NCBI GenBank assembly: GCA_007922305.1
Contig: ML677348.1
Coordinates: forward strand, 21,864,124-21,928,123
Direction of reading: 5' to 3'
Length of the DNA: 64,000 nt
Source: Dermatemys mawii
Lineage: Eukaryota > Chordata > Testudines > Dermatemydidae
A program made the position numbers and the translations under genes. Below the pieces are notes generated by a model. That model searched no databases and had not been told where the DNA came from. It worked only from the letters and a program-made list of their open reading frames with translations. Below are positions 21,660 through 34,794 of this stretch, piece by piece; positions within the stretch are counted from its first letter, which is position 1, and the number at the start of each line of letters is the position of its first letter.

Positions 21660-22895
21660 GACATTTGCAGGGTGGGAATAATGCCTATCGATACAACGTA
21701 TCAATGGACTGTATCACCAGCTAACATCTACAGACAACAATCTCTGAGCAACATTTCACTACTTAAAGGTTACTAGAAAACTTTATGCAAAGTCATTGCT
21801 GTTTACAATGGTAAGTTGCTTTCCAGGTTTACAACAGTTGGGAGGTGACCTTATAACGTTCCCTTCTCCCGGAAAATTCCTATCAACTTTAATAGGAATT
21901 TTGCCCAGGTAAATATCGTGTTATCAGGGCCTTAAACACTAGTTCAAACAAGGCATAAGGGTCTTCAGATGTTATTTTAAAAACAGGATCATAGCATTAA
22001 AGTTAGGATAAAAGCAGAAAAACAAGAGGTGTCTGTAAAAGGTCTCTCCCTCTGACTTGGGACAGGTCAGTCCACACATACAGGGTTGTTTGTCACACAC
22101 CAAAGAAGCAGGAATGCAAATGAAACTGTAAAAGTTTCAAACATGAATGTAGGTAGCACCTTCTCTTTTCTGAGCTACCCAGCAGCCACTGACATCTCAC
22201 CAGTTACTACCACAGCACTTAGAAGACAGGACAATTTTGTCTAGAAATTCAACTAACAGAATAAAGAACCACCTAATCCATGTGCTGGATTTTTGCCAGG
22301 CCAGGATGCACTGATAGAGCTCCCAGAGACCATAGGCTGGAGACATTTCTGTGCAAACTCTTGTCCCTGTGATGTCCAGCGGCTGAGACCTTCCACCGTT
22401 TCTCTTGACACTAGGAATCCTACCATCACTTTTTACATGATATTTGTTGAAAGCTCAATGGAAAAATGCTCATTCAATCAAACTGAAAAAATCACCTGGT
22501 GGATTCCAGAGAGGTAGAGGGGAGAGGGAAAGGTCTGACCAGGTCTGGGGCACAATCATTTTGACTAACTAGTTGCTATATTTTTCTCCAGGCTGAGTGT
22601 GTGATGACAGCTGAGCTGTCTGACTGGGTTAAGAAAAGTTTCCCGTGGGGAACATTGCTCTTTTCACCCCTCACTTCTAAGGCACTGCTGCATATTTTTA
22701 GAATTAAGCAGGAGATTTTCAGTGCTTCCTCCAGGTTATTAGGTGTTTTACATACAGAAATGTCTGCCTCACCATTGAGTGAACTCTCTCCCCCATTCTG
22801 CCTATAGCATTAATTAGATGCTTTAAAATTCTCTGTATAGTGCAGCCACTGGTTCCTTTGATCATGCTAACAAAACAGCAGAGCCCTTTCAATGT
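21660..22895. other. Intergenic stretch, nothing recognised
   Basis: No exon or clear transposon end was seen. Confidence 0.45.
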
Positions 22896-22899
22896 GAGA

Positions 22900-23437
22900 T
22901 TTTTTTTTGTTTTTTTTGCTGGCTTAAGGCTACTTTTATTTTCAATCTAGGGTGATGGAGGCAAAAGGCCTGACATATCATCTATATATAAATATTGCAC
23001 ATTTTAGTTTCTGTGGATAAAGTAGATTGACATGTAGCCTGGATTACTGAACTTTCTTGGGTACTTTATTCTTCAAAATATACAAAAACATATTGACAGT
23101 TACAAATAACCTAAGGCTGAAACTCCAAACATCTTGTACAAAATTCCACCTAGTGTTGGGCCCACTGTGTCACGGAACAGGAACAGATGCACATATCCCA
23201 AGCCCGATACCAGTTTCAGGAGGAGGGATGGACTTGGTGAGAATGCTGTCCGTAATAATGCCCATAGCACAGAGTGCAAATACCATGTAGAGAGCAATGA
23301 TGCAATAATGGAACACGTTGGCCATCAGCGCCACAGCAAGGCCCACTCCACTGAAGACAAAGATACTCAACATAATCGGGGTCCTCTCTGTAAGGTAACT
23401 AGTTAGTCTTCCAATTACCAAACCCTGGACAACCATT
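22900..23437 (-). pseudogene. Processed pseudogene of an SLC22A18-like MFS transporter
   Basis: The - strand frame from 23,436 encodes the last membrane segments of a major facilitator transporter: VVQGLVIGRL, then VFSGVGLAVALM, CAMGIITDSILTKS and GLGICASV. The frame shifts near 23,175 and continues as DTVGPTLGGILYKMFGV with ALGYL before a stop. The pattern fits SLC22A18 as I know it. A - strand AATAAA (complement of 22,935-22,940) is followed 18 bases on by an A-rich tail (22,900-22,917). Intronless C-terminal coding sequence, UTR, poly(A) signal and tail together indicate a 5'-truncated retrocopy. No clear target duplication was found. A decayed genuine terminal exon is the alternative. Confidence 0.72.
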
Positions 23438-24034
23438 TAAGGACACCAAAATATGACTAAGTGGGTAAACAGACTTTTTGGTCAATCCCCCTCTTTACCC
23501 GAACTGGGCCATTAATTCTAGTACATCGTTTTGTTACCTGTTCCACCACAATTGTGTAGGGATCGTTGTTCCATCATTTTCAAAAGCAAATGTAAAACTA
23601 CTGAGCTCTTCCACTCCCGGGAGTCTCCATTTTCTCTAGATTGATGGATTTTCAAGGTAGCCCTGACATACGCGTTCCATTCCTTTTATTGACTCATTTA
23701 GATAAATGCCGCCCAGCAGCAATTTGGCACAGATTCAACTGTTTTAAAGAACCTTCCCTTGTTTCAGTTGTCACTTTACCTCAACCCTTTGTCCTTCCTT
23801 ATTCTTTTTCTCTTTAAGGTCATTTAGGCCTCATCTCAGCTTCAGAATCAAAACACTGTGAACATGGTTGTCTTCAATTGGTTTAGCTGACTAGCTACAA
23901 GAGTATGATTGTCTTCAATTGGTTTAGTGAAGGCTAGCTCCAAGAGCAGTTGTGTTCAGCATTCTTTCAGATGACTGTGTTCAAACCATGCTCGTAACAC
24001 AGGGTGTAAGTGGTTAGCTGAACGGATGCTGAAC

Positions 24035-24142
24035 ATGGTTTTTCCTTGTCTACACTTGCAACTCAGTGGTGCTCAGTGTTAAGCTTATCACTGACAACTG
24101 CTCTGCAATGGTTTAATATTGTAGTGTAAACTAGGCTTTAGT
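24035..24142. repeat. Small fold-back MITE-like element
   Basis: CCTTGTCTACACTTGCA at left faces TTGTAGTGTAAACTAGGCTT at right, an imperfect inverted repeat of about 18 bp around a 70-bp centre. Confidence 0.55.
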
Positions 24143-25254
24143 GCTCTGTATTTCTTCTTCCTTTACCACTTCCGCAGAGAGGCTCCAGGACCTCCTCTTA
24201 TCCCAGATTCTGGTCCATGTTTGGACCTATAGCTACCGTCACCCATTGCCAGTCTCCCCATTTCTACTCTAGAGAGAGGACTCCATGGATTCATGGTTTG
24301 CTGCTGGCAGGTCGGCCTCTATCCTCTGCACTCAGGGGGAGAAGTGGGCAAGTGTGAGTATCTCAGATTATGCACAATAAGCTTGAAAAACATTGGTGGG
24401 AGAAGCAGCTGGGAGGACAGAGGAGAAACAAGCCAATGTGAGGAGAAGGTTAGAGCTGAAAAGGTAGAAAAGTCTGATAACTCACAACAAATCTCGGAGA
24501 AGTTTAAAGATCAAAATGCAGAGAAGCTCCGGGGAAGTGTTCTCTCTGCTGTTTGTACCACAGGGACAGGCTACCTTTGAGAGGTGTGCCGTGCTGATCT
24601 CAGCTCTGAGCTGTCTCTGAAAACTGCAGAGAAAGGACCCTCACAAGGGGGGCGGGGGCACGAGCTGGAAGAAATGCTCTCAATCCTGAATAATAAATAA
24701 TCAAAGAAAATGATTTGCTGGGAGTCAATATGATGACTAACCAAATGCCATCTTAGTGGTGGTGACATCTGAACGTGGGTAGGTAGAACTGACACATACA
24801 GGAGGAATGTTCAGTCAAAGCCAATTGAAAGCAGCTGGTGAAGACAATACAGAAGTGACTCAAACCAGGGTAGGCTTTGAGAAGCACTCCCTGGGATTTT
24901 AACAGCTAGTTAGCACTGTTCCCACTACACAGGATGACGCTCACTTCTGGGTCAAAGAATCAGTAACATTGTTCCAATAGACATGTGTGTGACTTTCTGC
25001 CAGCACACTTTTAATATTCACATGCTTCCTTTGAGGTACAGCAAAGAAAACTAACATCTCTTATTTGTAAGACAACTTCCCAGAACTGACAGCATCTAGC
25101 ATCTACTCCAACCGCTTGTTCTGAGTTTATATTTTAGAACATACAGACTTACCTATGCACATTCCAAGTTAGACTTGCCTATCTTCCACATAATTTTCTG
25201 GAGACCACTACTGCTAGATTTTTGCACTGCCTTCATCATGAATTACATATGTTT

Positions 25255-25345
25255 GGACCTTGTCTACACTAGGTCCAAACTGCACAGTGTGATAACTGCA
25301 CCAGTGCGGTTTGCCCTGTCTTGAAGCTGCTGTTCTGAGTTTACC
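25255..25345. repeat. MITE end fragment
   Basis: CCTTGTCTACACTAGGTCC matches the terminal motif of the GTCTACAC MITEs. No partner end is visible. Confidence 0.45.
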
Positions 25346-25676
25346 CTCAAGATTTATACCAGTGTAGCAGAATTGGGCAACATCTCTAACACTGATGACT
25401 AGCTCTTTGCATCCAATTTGTCTGTCATCTTTAGGATAAGCTCCTTGGGACAGAGACTGGGTTATCTTATTTTACATTACCAAGCACACTGCTGACATGT
25501 GACAAATAATGTTGGGATTGGAATTTGGGCTATGGATTTCAACATTTATTTTCTGAAATATTCAGGGGCGGTTTTTAGCAACTAAATGCAAAAAGTGCAG
25601 TTGCAGACATTTTCCAGTTGCTGTTCATGATCCTTAGTCTACTACACAGCCTAAAAGTCATAACATAAACTACAGC

Positions 25677-26539
25677 CAGGGTTCCCAATTTTTCAGTGCA
25701 TGAATCATATCTTAAAAACGAACATCTCATGGACCATCTCCCTTCTCATTCACTATTGCACAGGCCACTCAGTTGTGCCACCATGTTCGCTCTATTCAGA
25801 AGTACATAATATCCCTGTGGCAGCTACAGAACTTGCCAGCACCAAGTGACATTGGGAAACTGATAAATCTAAAAATACATCTGTTTATTTAATGAAATTG
25901 ATCAGGTAGATACAAGGAGAACCAGCACCATGTGACCAACCAGTCCTCTAGAGATGTGCAAGTCCGTTTTTTTGTGAACCACAGTTCAGGAACCTAGAGA
26001 AGAATGCACAGTATTTATTATTTATCATTACAGTATTTTTATTACATTATGAAAACGGCAACACTCTTCCAAGATCTCACTTTCGTAGCTTGTTTTACTT
26101 TGAATAAGCCTGTTACAAGACAAGGCTCCTATGTTTCATCAAGGAATATCAGATGTGAAATAGCATGAAGGTATTTAAAAAGCCAACTCAAAGAGAGTTC
26201 CTCCTACACAACATTCAGGTCTTGAGCAGTCCAGGCAAACAATGCATGTTGCAACAAAGCTTAAATTTGTTCAATACTAGCTGCCTATTTAAATTTTAAA
26301 ACAGCAAAAAATATCCACCTCCTTTTCCATTTCTTTTAAGGAGTTTTGAAGTTGAAATCTCCTCAGTGTGATAGAGATGCTTGCTTTGATTTGCTTAGCT
26401 TAGCTCTTGGAAGTCCAGGGGCTCCAGGCTGCTGGCCCCATGCTGTCTGGGTCCCTAGGGACAGCTCTGTCCGCCATTAGGGATTTTTCCCCCCGAGAAC
26501 TCCCGTAACACTTCGCGAACCTCAGTTTGGGAACCACTG
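25677..26539. mobile_element. Probable hAT-type element
   Basis: The left end CAGGGTTCCCAATTTTTCAG and right end AGTTTGGGAACCACTG are inverted repeats of the hAT type. The flanking 8-mers do not match, so the duplication has decayed or the limits are slightly off. No transposase frame. Confidence 0.6.
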
Positions 26540-26547
26540 CTCTAGAT

Positions 26548-27760
26548 CAATGCCTAAAATCACCTGCAAGCTCAGCCTGTGAACACACAGTGGCTCGGCT
26601 CCTAGATGGATCAACTTGCAAGGATATGTATATTAATTTATTTCTGGCAACATTAGTGGCTTCATGTGACCCATTCTGAATAGGTTTCTGTAAAACATAT
26701 TTATTTCATACATGCTTTAAATTTCTGTACACAGTGCCTAGTTCCTATAGCAACAGGCACTCTGCGTATCACTAAAATAACTGAATTTCTTTAATTCTAC
26801 CCACCTTTTGTATTACTGTCACTGATCAGTTCATCTCACTGTAACTACAATATTTTGCTAAACCAATGAGTAGCTGAAAACAGATTATGAGATAGTAAAT
26901 GAACATGCATTAAAATCAAAATTATGTTCTTGGTAAACAAATCACAATGGACTGTCATCAAGTACATTTTATGCCTATGTCTGGACTTAATTTCTTTATC
27001 AATATTGGAAATGACAAATAGAACAAGATTGTAGGCTTTTTGCAATAGAGATGGTTATTTCTGTTCTGGTTGTATAGCACCTAGCAAATGGTGTCCTTTT
27101 CACGACAGTCCTAGGCACTACAGTTCAACAAATAACTAGGATTGTGACTAGAAATCAGGATATTTCCCAAAACAACAGTAAGAGAGAACTGACTTCAATC
27201 AAATGAAGCCAATCAATAGAAAGTACTTAAGTTCGAAAAATTAATCATGCTCTCTTTCTTTCTTTCTTTCTCAAGCAGTGGGTACGTAAGCAGGGTGAAC
27301 TGTATACAGTTTATTCTCTCCACTCATTCCAAATAAATGTTTTTTACCTCAACTGGATATATCACTGTGTAACATTGCCTCTGAGCTACCGTCCTTCCTT
27401 TGGCTCCTACTCCACTTCCTTTGCCTTCACCTTGACCTTCAAAGCCATTAATGGCCTCGGACTCTGCTACATCCGTGTCATCATGTTCCTCCATGGACCG
27501 CACTCATCCGTGGCTAATGCGGCTCAGAAAGTCCAGAAAAAAGCACTGCAGAGCTGGAGATAAAGCACTCTTGGCTGAAGGAGCTAGCTGTGGAACAAAA
27601 TTCCAGTGAAGATCTGAACAATACAGAATCTCATCACTTTCAGGAAATCTTGGAAGATTCTCCTCTCTGATAAAGTATTTCTTCCATATCAACATGATGA
27701 TGACAATCAAAACATCTGTTCCACCTTGTGTTTAGCTGTGACATTCTGAGAGCTCTGTGT
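26548..27760. other. Intergenic stretch with a short TTTC microsatellite
   Basis: A (CTTT)n run lies at about 27,248-27,272. At 27,380-27,550 a weak open frame resembles decayed LINE coding sequence, but I cannot name it. Confidence 0.4.
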
Positions 27761-27842
27761 AAGCTCAAAAACTTGTCTCGCTCACTAACAGAAGTTCTTC
27801 CAATAAAAAAAAACATTACCTCACCCACCTTGCCTCTCTAAT
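27760..27842 (-). mobile_element. Penelope-like terminal fragment (second lineage)
   Basis: ACAGAAGTTCTTCCAATAA and TTACCTCACCCACCTTGCC match the right arm of the inverted pair at 16,925-17,090. Confidence 0.65.
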
Positions 27843-28851
27843 AAAAACATTGGTATTTACTCTTATCCTTTAATTAGGACAGAAAAAAAAGAGAAGTCTC
27901 CATGAAATTCACTAAAGATCCTTTATCTTGTTCTAAGAAAACTGGAAACCACATATTAACTACAGTGAAGGGCTTTATGGAAAACTAAGATTGATCAATA
28001 CAAGGAAAAGGGTGTTTACATGTGTAGTTTCATTAGCATATTGGAACAAAATCCAAAAGGATGAGCCAATGTCCTTGCCTTTTGTATATTAATTTTCACC
28101 CGTGCAAAGTGAATGTTAAAATATTACCAATGTAGAATGGCATTTTACATTCATGCGACTATACGAGGAGCAAGACAACAGAGAATCAGGCCTATAATTT
28201 CTAGATAGCTTAGCAGGTCCAATACGGTACAACTCAAATTAACTGAAGCACATCAGAACTCATTAAAACCAACAGATCTGCATTCCCTGGGTATCCAAAA
28301 CTCTTATTGTCTCAGTAGCACTTCAGGGTGAGCAAGGCACATGCAATCAGGCTATCACTGGGAAATACATAACATAGTATAGCCAAACAGAATCTCATTT
28401 CTTTGACTGTCTTTCAGTATCCCCAAACATTTTACCAAGCAGTTGAGTTGTACACAAGCAGTACGGTATCCCAGTAGGTAGGAGCAGCTGCCAATATTTA
28501 CAATAGCACATACAAAAACCTTGGAACTGGATCTGTTTTTAGAACAGTGCCACAGAATCTTCTATTTGGACATTTATCTACTAAGAATTTAACAGATGAC
28601 TTATTTATGTCATATAAGCCAAAGAGCCACCAGAAGATGATGACTACAGGTGGCTGATCTGGTTAGAAAACAGATCAGTGACACAGAGGTACAGGGTTCT
28701 GTTTCCTTTTACCAACCTCTTCTGAGCCCTCCAGTCCCCTTCCCAGGCTTTTATTAATTTGAGGTACACCAGTTGCAGAATTTTTTTTTAAGTAGATCCT
28801 TCCAATTTCATTGATCTGTATACAAGTGACACACAGATTTTAGTGATGTGG

Positions 28852-28885
28852 GAAAATGTGATGAGGGAAAATGTGATGAGGGAAA
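28852..28885. repeat. Short tandem repeat
   Basis: The unit GGGAAAATGTGATGA repeats about twice just before the A/T island. Confidence 0.6.
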
Positions 28886-29120
28886 AAAATAAATAAAATA
28901 ATAATAATTTATTTAATAAATATTATTTTATAATATTTATTAAATAAATATTTTTAAAATTTTATATAATTATAAATAATATTATTAAATATTTAATAAT
29001 AAAATATTATAAAATATTTATTAAATAATTTTTTAAATTTTATATAATTTAATTATAAATACATATTCAATATTATTAAATATTTAATTATTTAATAATA
29101 ATAAATAAAATAATAAAAAT
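28883..29120. repeat. A/T-only island with internal duplication
   Basis: About 238 bp contains no G and only two C. The segment from about 28,931 (ATATTTATTAAATAA, then AATTTTATATAATT) recurs from about 29,007, an imperfect tandem duplication with a period near 80 bp. Many palindromic A/T blocks are present. It lies just past the GTF2F2 3' end. Confidence 0.85.
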
Positions 29121-29254
29121 GGTTAAATGACTTTCTCAATGTTGCAGGGAGATCCAGTGGCAAACTCAGGGATAGAAATTAATGTCTAAAAATAGCCTTT
29201 CATCTCTATAGAATTCAGCGCTCTAATATTCATTCAATAATATACATAATTTTG

Positions 29255-29975
29255 TTTGGTACAAATTAAATGCTCTCTTTATTGATATGCTTAAACATAA
29301 AACATGATCACATTTTTAAAAAAAACATATTAAAGATCTATTCGTTCCTCACTGTACTTATGGGGGCAGAGTAGTTCTTCCTCAGTGATCAGCTGTAGTG
29401 GTTCCCTTCTCCCCATTAACCACTTAGCAGAGAGCTTTTTTATAACTGATCTGTATTTGTTCTCAGGAAGACTTAGGATCATCATGAGTGTCATGACTAA
29501 AGACTGATTGTGAAAAGCACAGAGTGCCCACAAAATCCCAGTCAGTATTAACTTTGGATGATCAGCAGCTCTCAGGATCAGGCCCCTAATGAACATAGTT
29601 AGAATGGGGAGTAAAAACTCAGTACTGCTGGGATGCAAAACACAAAGTTACAGGTCCCTTTCAAGTATGTTTTACTTTAAAGCTATCAATATTTAACAAA
29701 ATTACTTAAAAAACCAAGCCAAAACTCAAAAGGTTTCTAATAAAGATAAATCTAATACAAGTTTATTCTGTAACTTTTTTCTGTCAAAAACGAGACAAAT
29801 GTATAGAAACATCCAAGAAATTTGCTTTTAAAAACGAAGCCAGGCAAACTACAAAGTATTACTCTTTTTAGGATCTCTTGGTACTGAATTGTGCTCAGTC
29901 CAGTCTAACTGCAGTGTTCCCTCAGCGCAGTCCCAGTATTCTATGGGCTCTGTGTTTGCTTCATTAACAGTTGCA
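29255..29975 (-). other. GTF2F2: GTF2F2 3' UTR (end uncertain)
   Basis: This is the sequence after the GTF2F2 stop. Two - strand AATAAA signals exist: the complement of 29,762-29,767, about 210 bases after the stop, and the complement of 29,278-29,283, about 695 bases after it. I favour the distal one weakly. Part of the UTR (about 29,508-29,635) looks like a sauropsid interspersed repeat containing the complement of GGGCCTGATCCTGAGAGC. Confidence 0.6.
29278..29283 (-). terminator. GTF2F2: Candidate GTF2F2 poly(A) signal
   Basis: Complement reads AATAAA in the context CAATAAAGAGAGC. A second candidate is at 29,762-29,767. Confidence 0.45.
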
Positions 29976-30095
29976 TTAATCACTCTTCTCTTCTCCTTGA
30001 TAATGTCTGTATTCTGGCTTCAGTTCCCATGTGTTTTTGTGGGTCCCCTTAACATTGTAGATGCCTATTTCTCTTAAAATTTCTTTCAAGTATAT
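29976..30095 (-). CDS. GTF2F2: GTF2F2 last coding exon (RAP30 C-terminus)
   Basis: GTF2F2 is the small subunit (RAP30) of general transcription factor TFIIF, which binds RNA polymerase II and helps load it at promoters. On the - strand, after a CTTTTCAG acceptor, the exon reads 39 codons: IYLKEILREIG, then KGTHKNTWELKPEY, ending QGEEKSD and TAA. This completes the C-terminal winged-helix domain and the acidic tail typical of the 249-residue protein. It joins in phase to the exon ending at 44,541. Frame and splice sites are intact. Confidence 0.96.
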   Translation of the reverse strand: MYLKEILREIGIYNVKGTHKNTWELKPEYRHYQGEEKSD

Positions 30096-30929
30096 CTGAA
30101 AAGAAACAAAACATTTAAATTATAAAGACAGGCAATTACCGTAGTTCTAATTGAAAAAAATGCACGTGATCTGCCAACCCACATTTACACTGTTAATAAA
30201 AATGATAATGAAATAATCTGACAACTACCAATAACAATTTCTTTATAAGGTTTAATAATTTAATGGAACTAACTTCTGACACTCTGTGCGATTAGTTGTG
30301 CAATAATTGCATTTTGAATGAATGTCTGACAGGTTTTAAATCCCTTGACTACAATACATATTAAAGCAGAAGTAGATTTAATAGCCAAGAATTCATCCTT
30401 GGAACTGGAGAAGGAACAATCGAGTCATAACTGTGACAATTCTTCAGTTGGCCCCATTGTTTAGCTGAGAAGTGCAGCATCTCTAGCGAGCTGAACTAAG
30501 GGTTAGATGTCAGGGCAGCGGGTGCTTGGAGTGCCACAGAAGCAGTATTCTTAACATTCAAAGAGGATTATAGAATATCTGAAGAGCACATATAAATGCC
30601 AAGCATTAATACCCAGAGGTCGGGAGGCAAGAAGGATCCCACAGCACACTGATTTGTTGGGAGATAAGAAAAATCAAAAGGCTGCAAGAGGCTGAAGATA
30701 CCATATGCTTTACAAATGTAGTTACACCAAAATTTAGTGTGAACAATTTTTTTTTAAATCTTTTGATTGGACAGTACTACAATGCTACAAAGGAGTCCGA
30801 ATGATGATGTGCCTTCAACTTCAGAGGCCCGCAAATATGGCAGGAGGTCAGATGTTCTGATGGTGAGCTTCTGAGAGTAGGAGTTCCAGGAGGTGACTGT
30901 AAGCTGTCCCAATCACCTTTATTGACACA

Positions 30930-31768
30930 TTAGGGGAGTAAATACCTGAGAGGGTGAAAAGCTATTTCAGCTAAAGAACAAATGTGTATAAAACTGGCTG
31001 CGAACATATTCAGGCTGGAAATTAGAAGGTTCCTAACCATTAGAGAGGTGAGGCTCTGGAACAGCCTCCCAGTAGAAGTTGTGGAGGAACACACCTTAAT
31101 TAGTTTTGAGAGAGCAGGACAAATTTCTGAGTGCTACTGTATGATTGTGTTGCTTCTGATGCAAGGGGCAGGGCTTAGCAGCCCTGGAGCTCGTTTGTGG
31201 TTTATACCTTATGCTCCTAAAAGCTCATGTTTCAGCCAGCCACCTGTGGGGGATCAAGAAGGGATTTCCTCGCCCCTCGCAACCATATATTCTGGAATTT
31301 TTTTTGTTTTGAGTCTCCTTCCTCTGAAGCAGCAGGGATGGCTACAGTTGGACATGGGCCATTGGACAGGAAGGGCCAGGGCTTTGAGGTGGCATCAAAC
31401 ACCCTCTTAGGTGGATGGTTCTTGCTCACATGGTCATGGTCCAAGTGATCACCATATGTGGAATTGGCAAGGAATTTTCCCCCAGGTCAGACTGGCAGTG
31501 ACTGTGAGGATTTTCTACCTTCCTCTGCAGTGGGCCAGGATTATCTGGGTACATCTCACTTCCCTGCCATGGGAAGGACCATAGGCACAGGTGCATCTTG
31601 GTCCCCCCTATTCCCTGCCTATGGCATATATTAGTCTAGTCTCTTCTGGGCTGTTATATTTTGGTCTAATTTCAGTTGTTCGGTTTAGTGTTGGTGGCCT
31701 GTGATATACAGCCAATCAGACCAGATGATCTGGTGGTCCCCTCCAGGCCTTAAACTCTATGACTCTGC
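30930..31768 (+). mobile_element. CR1 LINE 3' region
   Basis: Decayed CR1 coding text includes GGCTCTGGAACAGCCTCCC. The 3' end has AGACCAGATGATCTGGTGG and TCCAGGCCTTAAACTCTATG. A 142-codon open frame in it is LINE-derived. Confidence 0.75.
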
Positions 31769-32344
31769 CTCAGCCTATTGGCAGTACTTCTCGTTTACTG
31801 GATTCTCAGCTGTTTCTGAATGTAGATATACCAGTGACCAACAGTGCCTTTTTCCCTGTAGGTTTTTGGCCAGAGATTGTAAGCTCTCTTTCAGATTGCT
31901 ACAGTGATCCTTGCTTTTGTCACCTCAAGTTTGTACTTAGTGCTAGTACTCCCCAGGATTTGTTAACTATCAACATTCAATACCTCAGAAAGCATCTCAG
32001 CCAATTATTTTCAAACTCTTGGGTGAAAGTGTTGTGGTCTAGCAGATTTTAAAATACTTAATGTTGAGCGGTTATTTAACATCCTACCTAATTACTGTCA
32101 GAATAGTTGTGATAAAAAAAAAAGTCATCCCTTTAAGATGCGAGTATATCATCTTGCTTTCTTCCAAATAAAGAACAAGTATGTATTGAAAAATGTTTTC
32201 CCTTCGTTTTTACTTACAATTTTACCAACCTCACCTACTAATAGACTTATACGATCGTTAGGATTTCATTTGTTCCAGATATATTTTTTAAAATTGTGGC
32301 TATTGGTACATAATAGTCTACCCCTGACTTTATGAAAACATTTA

Positions 32345-32465
32345 CCATTTATATTGTGGCAGTGCCTGGAGTCCCCAGTCAGGATCATGTCCCCATTCTT
32401 CTGGCACAGTACAAACAGAAGTAGATATTGGTCCTTGCCTCAAAGAGCTTACAAGCTGACTAAAG
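32345..32465 (+). repeat. Ancient amniote interspersed repeat
   Basis: GTGCCTGGAGTCCCCAGTC, CTGGCACAGTACAAACAG and TTGCCTCAAAGAGCTTAC recur in order in sauropsid genomes. Class not assigned. Confidence 0.55.
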
Positions 32466-34794
32466 GTAATCAGCTTTTTACTGTGAAATAGTTAACAGAG
32501 ATTACATCTAAAGATCAACTGCAAAGAAAAAAAATTAGGGTTGTGGCCTCTTTTGTTTCTAGATTAAAAGAAACTTGCTTTATTGGAAAGGATTAGATAT
32601 TCAAGTACTGCCTACCCTCGAATACTACTATAGAAACTACAGTTTGGGAATTGCTGCATAAGATTGATACCCTGACAAAGGTATAGTCTGAGAACTTAAA
32701 ACTCATTCTGCAAAATGTATTGATTTGTGTTTGTTAGAACTTCTTACATCTCTGGTGACACTAAATGATAACAACATCTGCCTAATCCTTCTCTTATAGC
32801 TGAGTCCCATGGAAAGCAGACATCTGTTGATACAACAGCCTACTCTCTCATCCTTGTGTAATTTTATCTTCCTCCCAAGTTTTACTTGGAGCAGAGTCTG
32901 AGATGAACATATGTAAGAAAGATTTGGCCAACTTTATTTTTTTGGCTTTAAGAACCTTAACAAATATGCTCCCTGTCTTTTACAGATTCTGATCATTAGT
33001 ATTCTCCTATATCAAAATTTTACTAAGCAAAGCACAGTCTATCACCAGGTCTGTAAAAACGTTATTCTAATTAGATTTATGTAGGAAAACTGTTCTTAAA
33101 ATCCATTCTGAGGATATTTAAAAATACTTCCCCCTTTATTATGCAATGATTATAAATAAACCTGGATTAATAATTGACCACACATACCAACAGGCTGCTT
33201 TTTCACAATCCTTTTCCAGGTCTTCAATTAAAACGATCATTGGTACAAATGACAAACGAACACAGCGTTCATTTTGTACTGCATGGAAGACTCTTCAGTG
33301 TCTGAGTTTTAGGTGCCTTACAGCACTAACCCCAGCAGGTGGCAGCAATAGATTAAGGGAAACAGAGATGCACATTACTGAATCTGTGAGAACAGAGGAG
33401 CTTCCTTCCAAACAATATACAGCTGCCTTCATATTACAAACTAGATAGACTTTTCAGCTGCCTGAGTGAGTATTCATCTATGATTCTAGGACATGCAGCT
33501 CAATTACGTGAGCTTTTTTGTTAAAATGATGCAGGTGGTGTGCGGTATATTTTCAGAAACGTGCCTGCCTTATGTACAATTAAGAGGAACTGCATGCAAG
33601 TACACCGACACATGCACACATGGAATTAGGCATGCATTCCTTTTCAACTCCTGTGCATCTGTGCCAGGGCAACTCTGCACTTCATAGCATGGCTTGAGAG
33701 TGCTTGAGACAAAGATCTATTTATGGAATCAAGGCCAAATTCTGCTCTTGAAAATGTGCACAACTACCACTAAAGTCCATTGGAATTAAGCACAACAAAA
33801 GCTATATACCCACCTAACCACATCAAGCAAATATATGTAGACAATTATTGGATTGATTTGATTAACTTATGGCTTAGAAGACAGGTCACAATTAGGGAGA
33901 GGGGGCAGGAGAACAGAGGGTAAAAAGTGAACACTTCATAGGAGCGCTGATTCTAAGGTTTATTTTGATTAGAATAAAAAGGTGTATTTTAAGAATGTTT
34001 TAGATAGCAATGTTCTAACACACTCTAAAAACCACCTTTTATCCTCATCAAGAGAAACTAAGGGGAGTAGAGCTGCAATATTATCTCCCTTGATCAAAAA
34101 CTCACAGACCTCAACTACCCGTAATGTAAACCAACACTACATTTAAAAGAAAAACACTTGAATTTGCTGAGGTTACCCTTAGGGTTTTCCATTATTAGAG
34201 CGTAAGACTTGATGAGGTTGGGATACCTATTGATGTTGGATATCAGTTGGAGATGGGAGTTGAAGTCTTTAGGAGAGTTGGTGTGTGTTACAGGCACTAT
34301 GAAAATAAAGAGGAATAAACAAGTCTTTTCTCTTAGCTTATTTCAAGACTTTTAAGGTTCTGGGTGGATGGGGTGTATCCTGCTACAGACTTAGCTATCA
34401 TAAAACTGTTTTTGTTAGCTAAACTCCTAGTTTTTCCTCACAGATTTGGTGTACCTTAGTTAGGCTTAGCAGAAAAGCCTGCCAGAGTCAGCGATAAGAA
34501 GTGGTGCCTCTCTCTATGACTCAGAGAGAAAATATGTTCAGGCTGTTCATATGTTGACCCTCTGCAAGAGGGAGAGAGATGGTGATAGGCCTGAGTGTAT
34601 TCCTTGGGTCGATATAATAGTTTATGTCCATTAAAGTTACTGAAATCAAGTACACCAAGATCAACCCTGCATGTTTAACAGTGACTACGTGAACCGTCAG
34701 CAGCTCTTCCCTCACTGTGTTCTAGACTGGGATTCATTGTTGTAGTCCATGATATAAAGGTAGTAAATAGCAAGGATATTTAAAACAGCATCAA

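Noticed and set aside
29330..29638. 102-codon - strand open frame with a hydrophobic start
   Set aside because: It lies in the GTF2F2 3' UTR and its first half matches a common interspersed repeat. No splice or start context supports a gene.
30982..31410. 142-codon + strand open frame
   Set aside because: Derived from a CR1 fragment that continues to 31,768.
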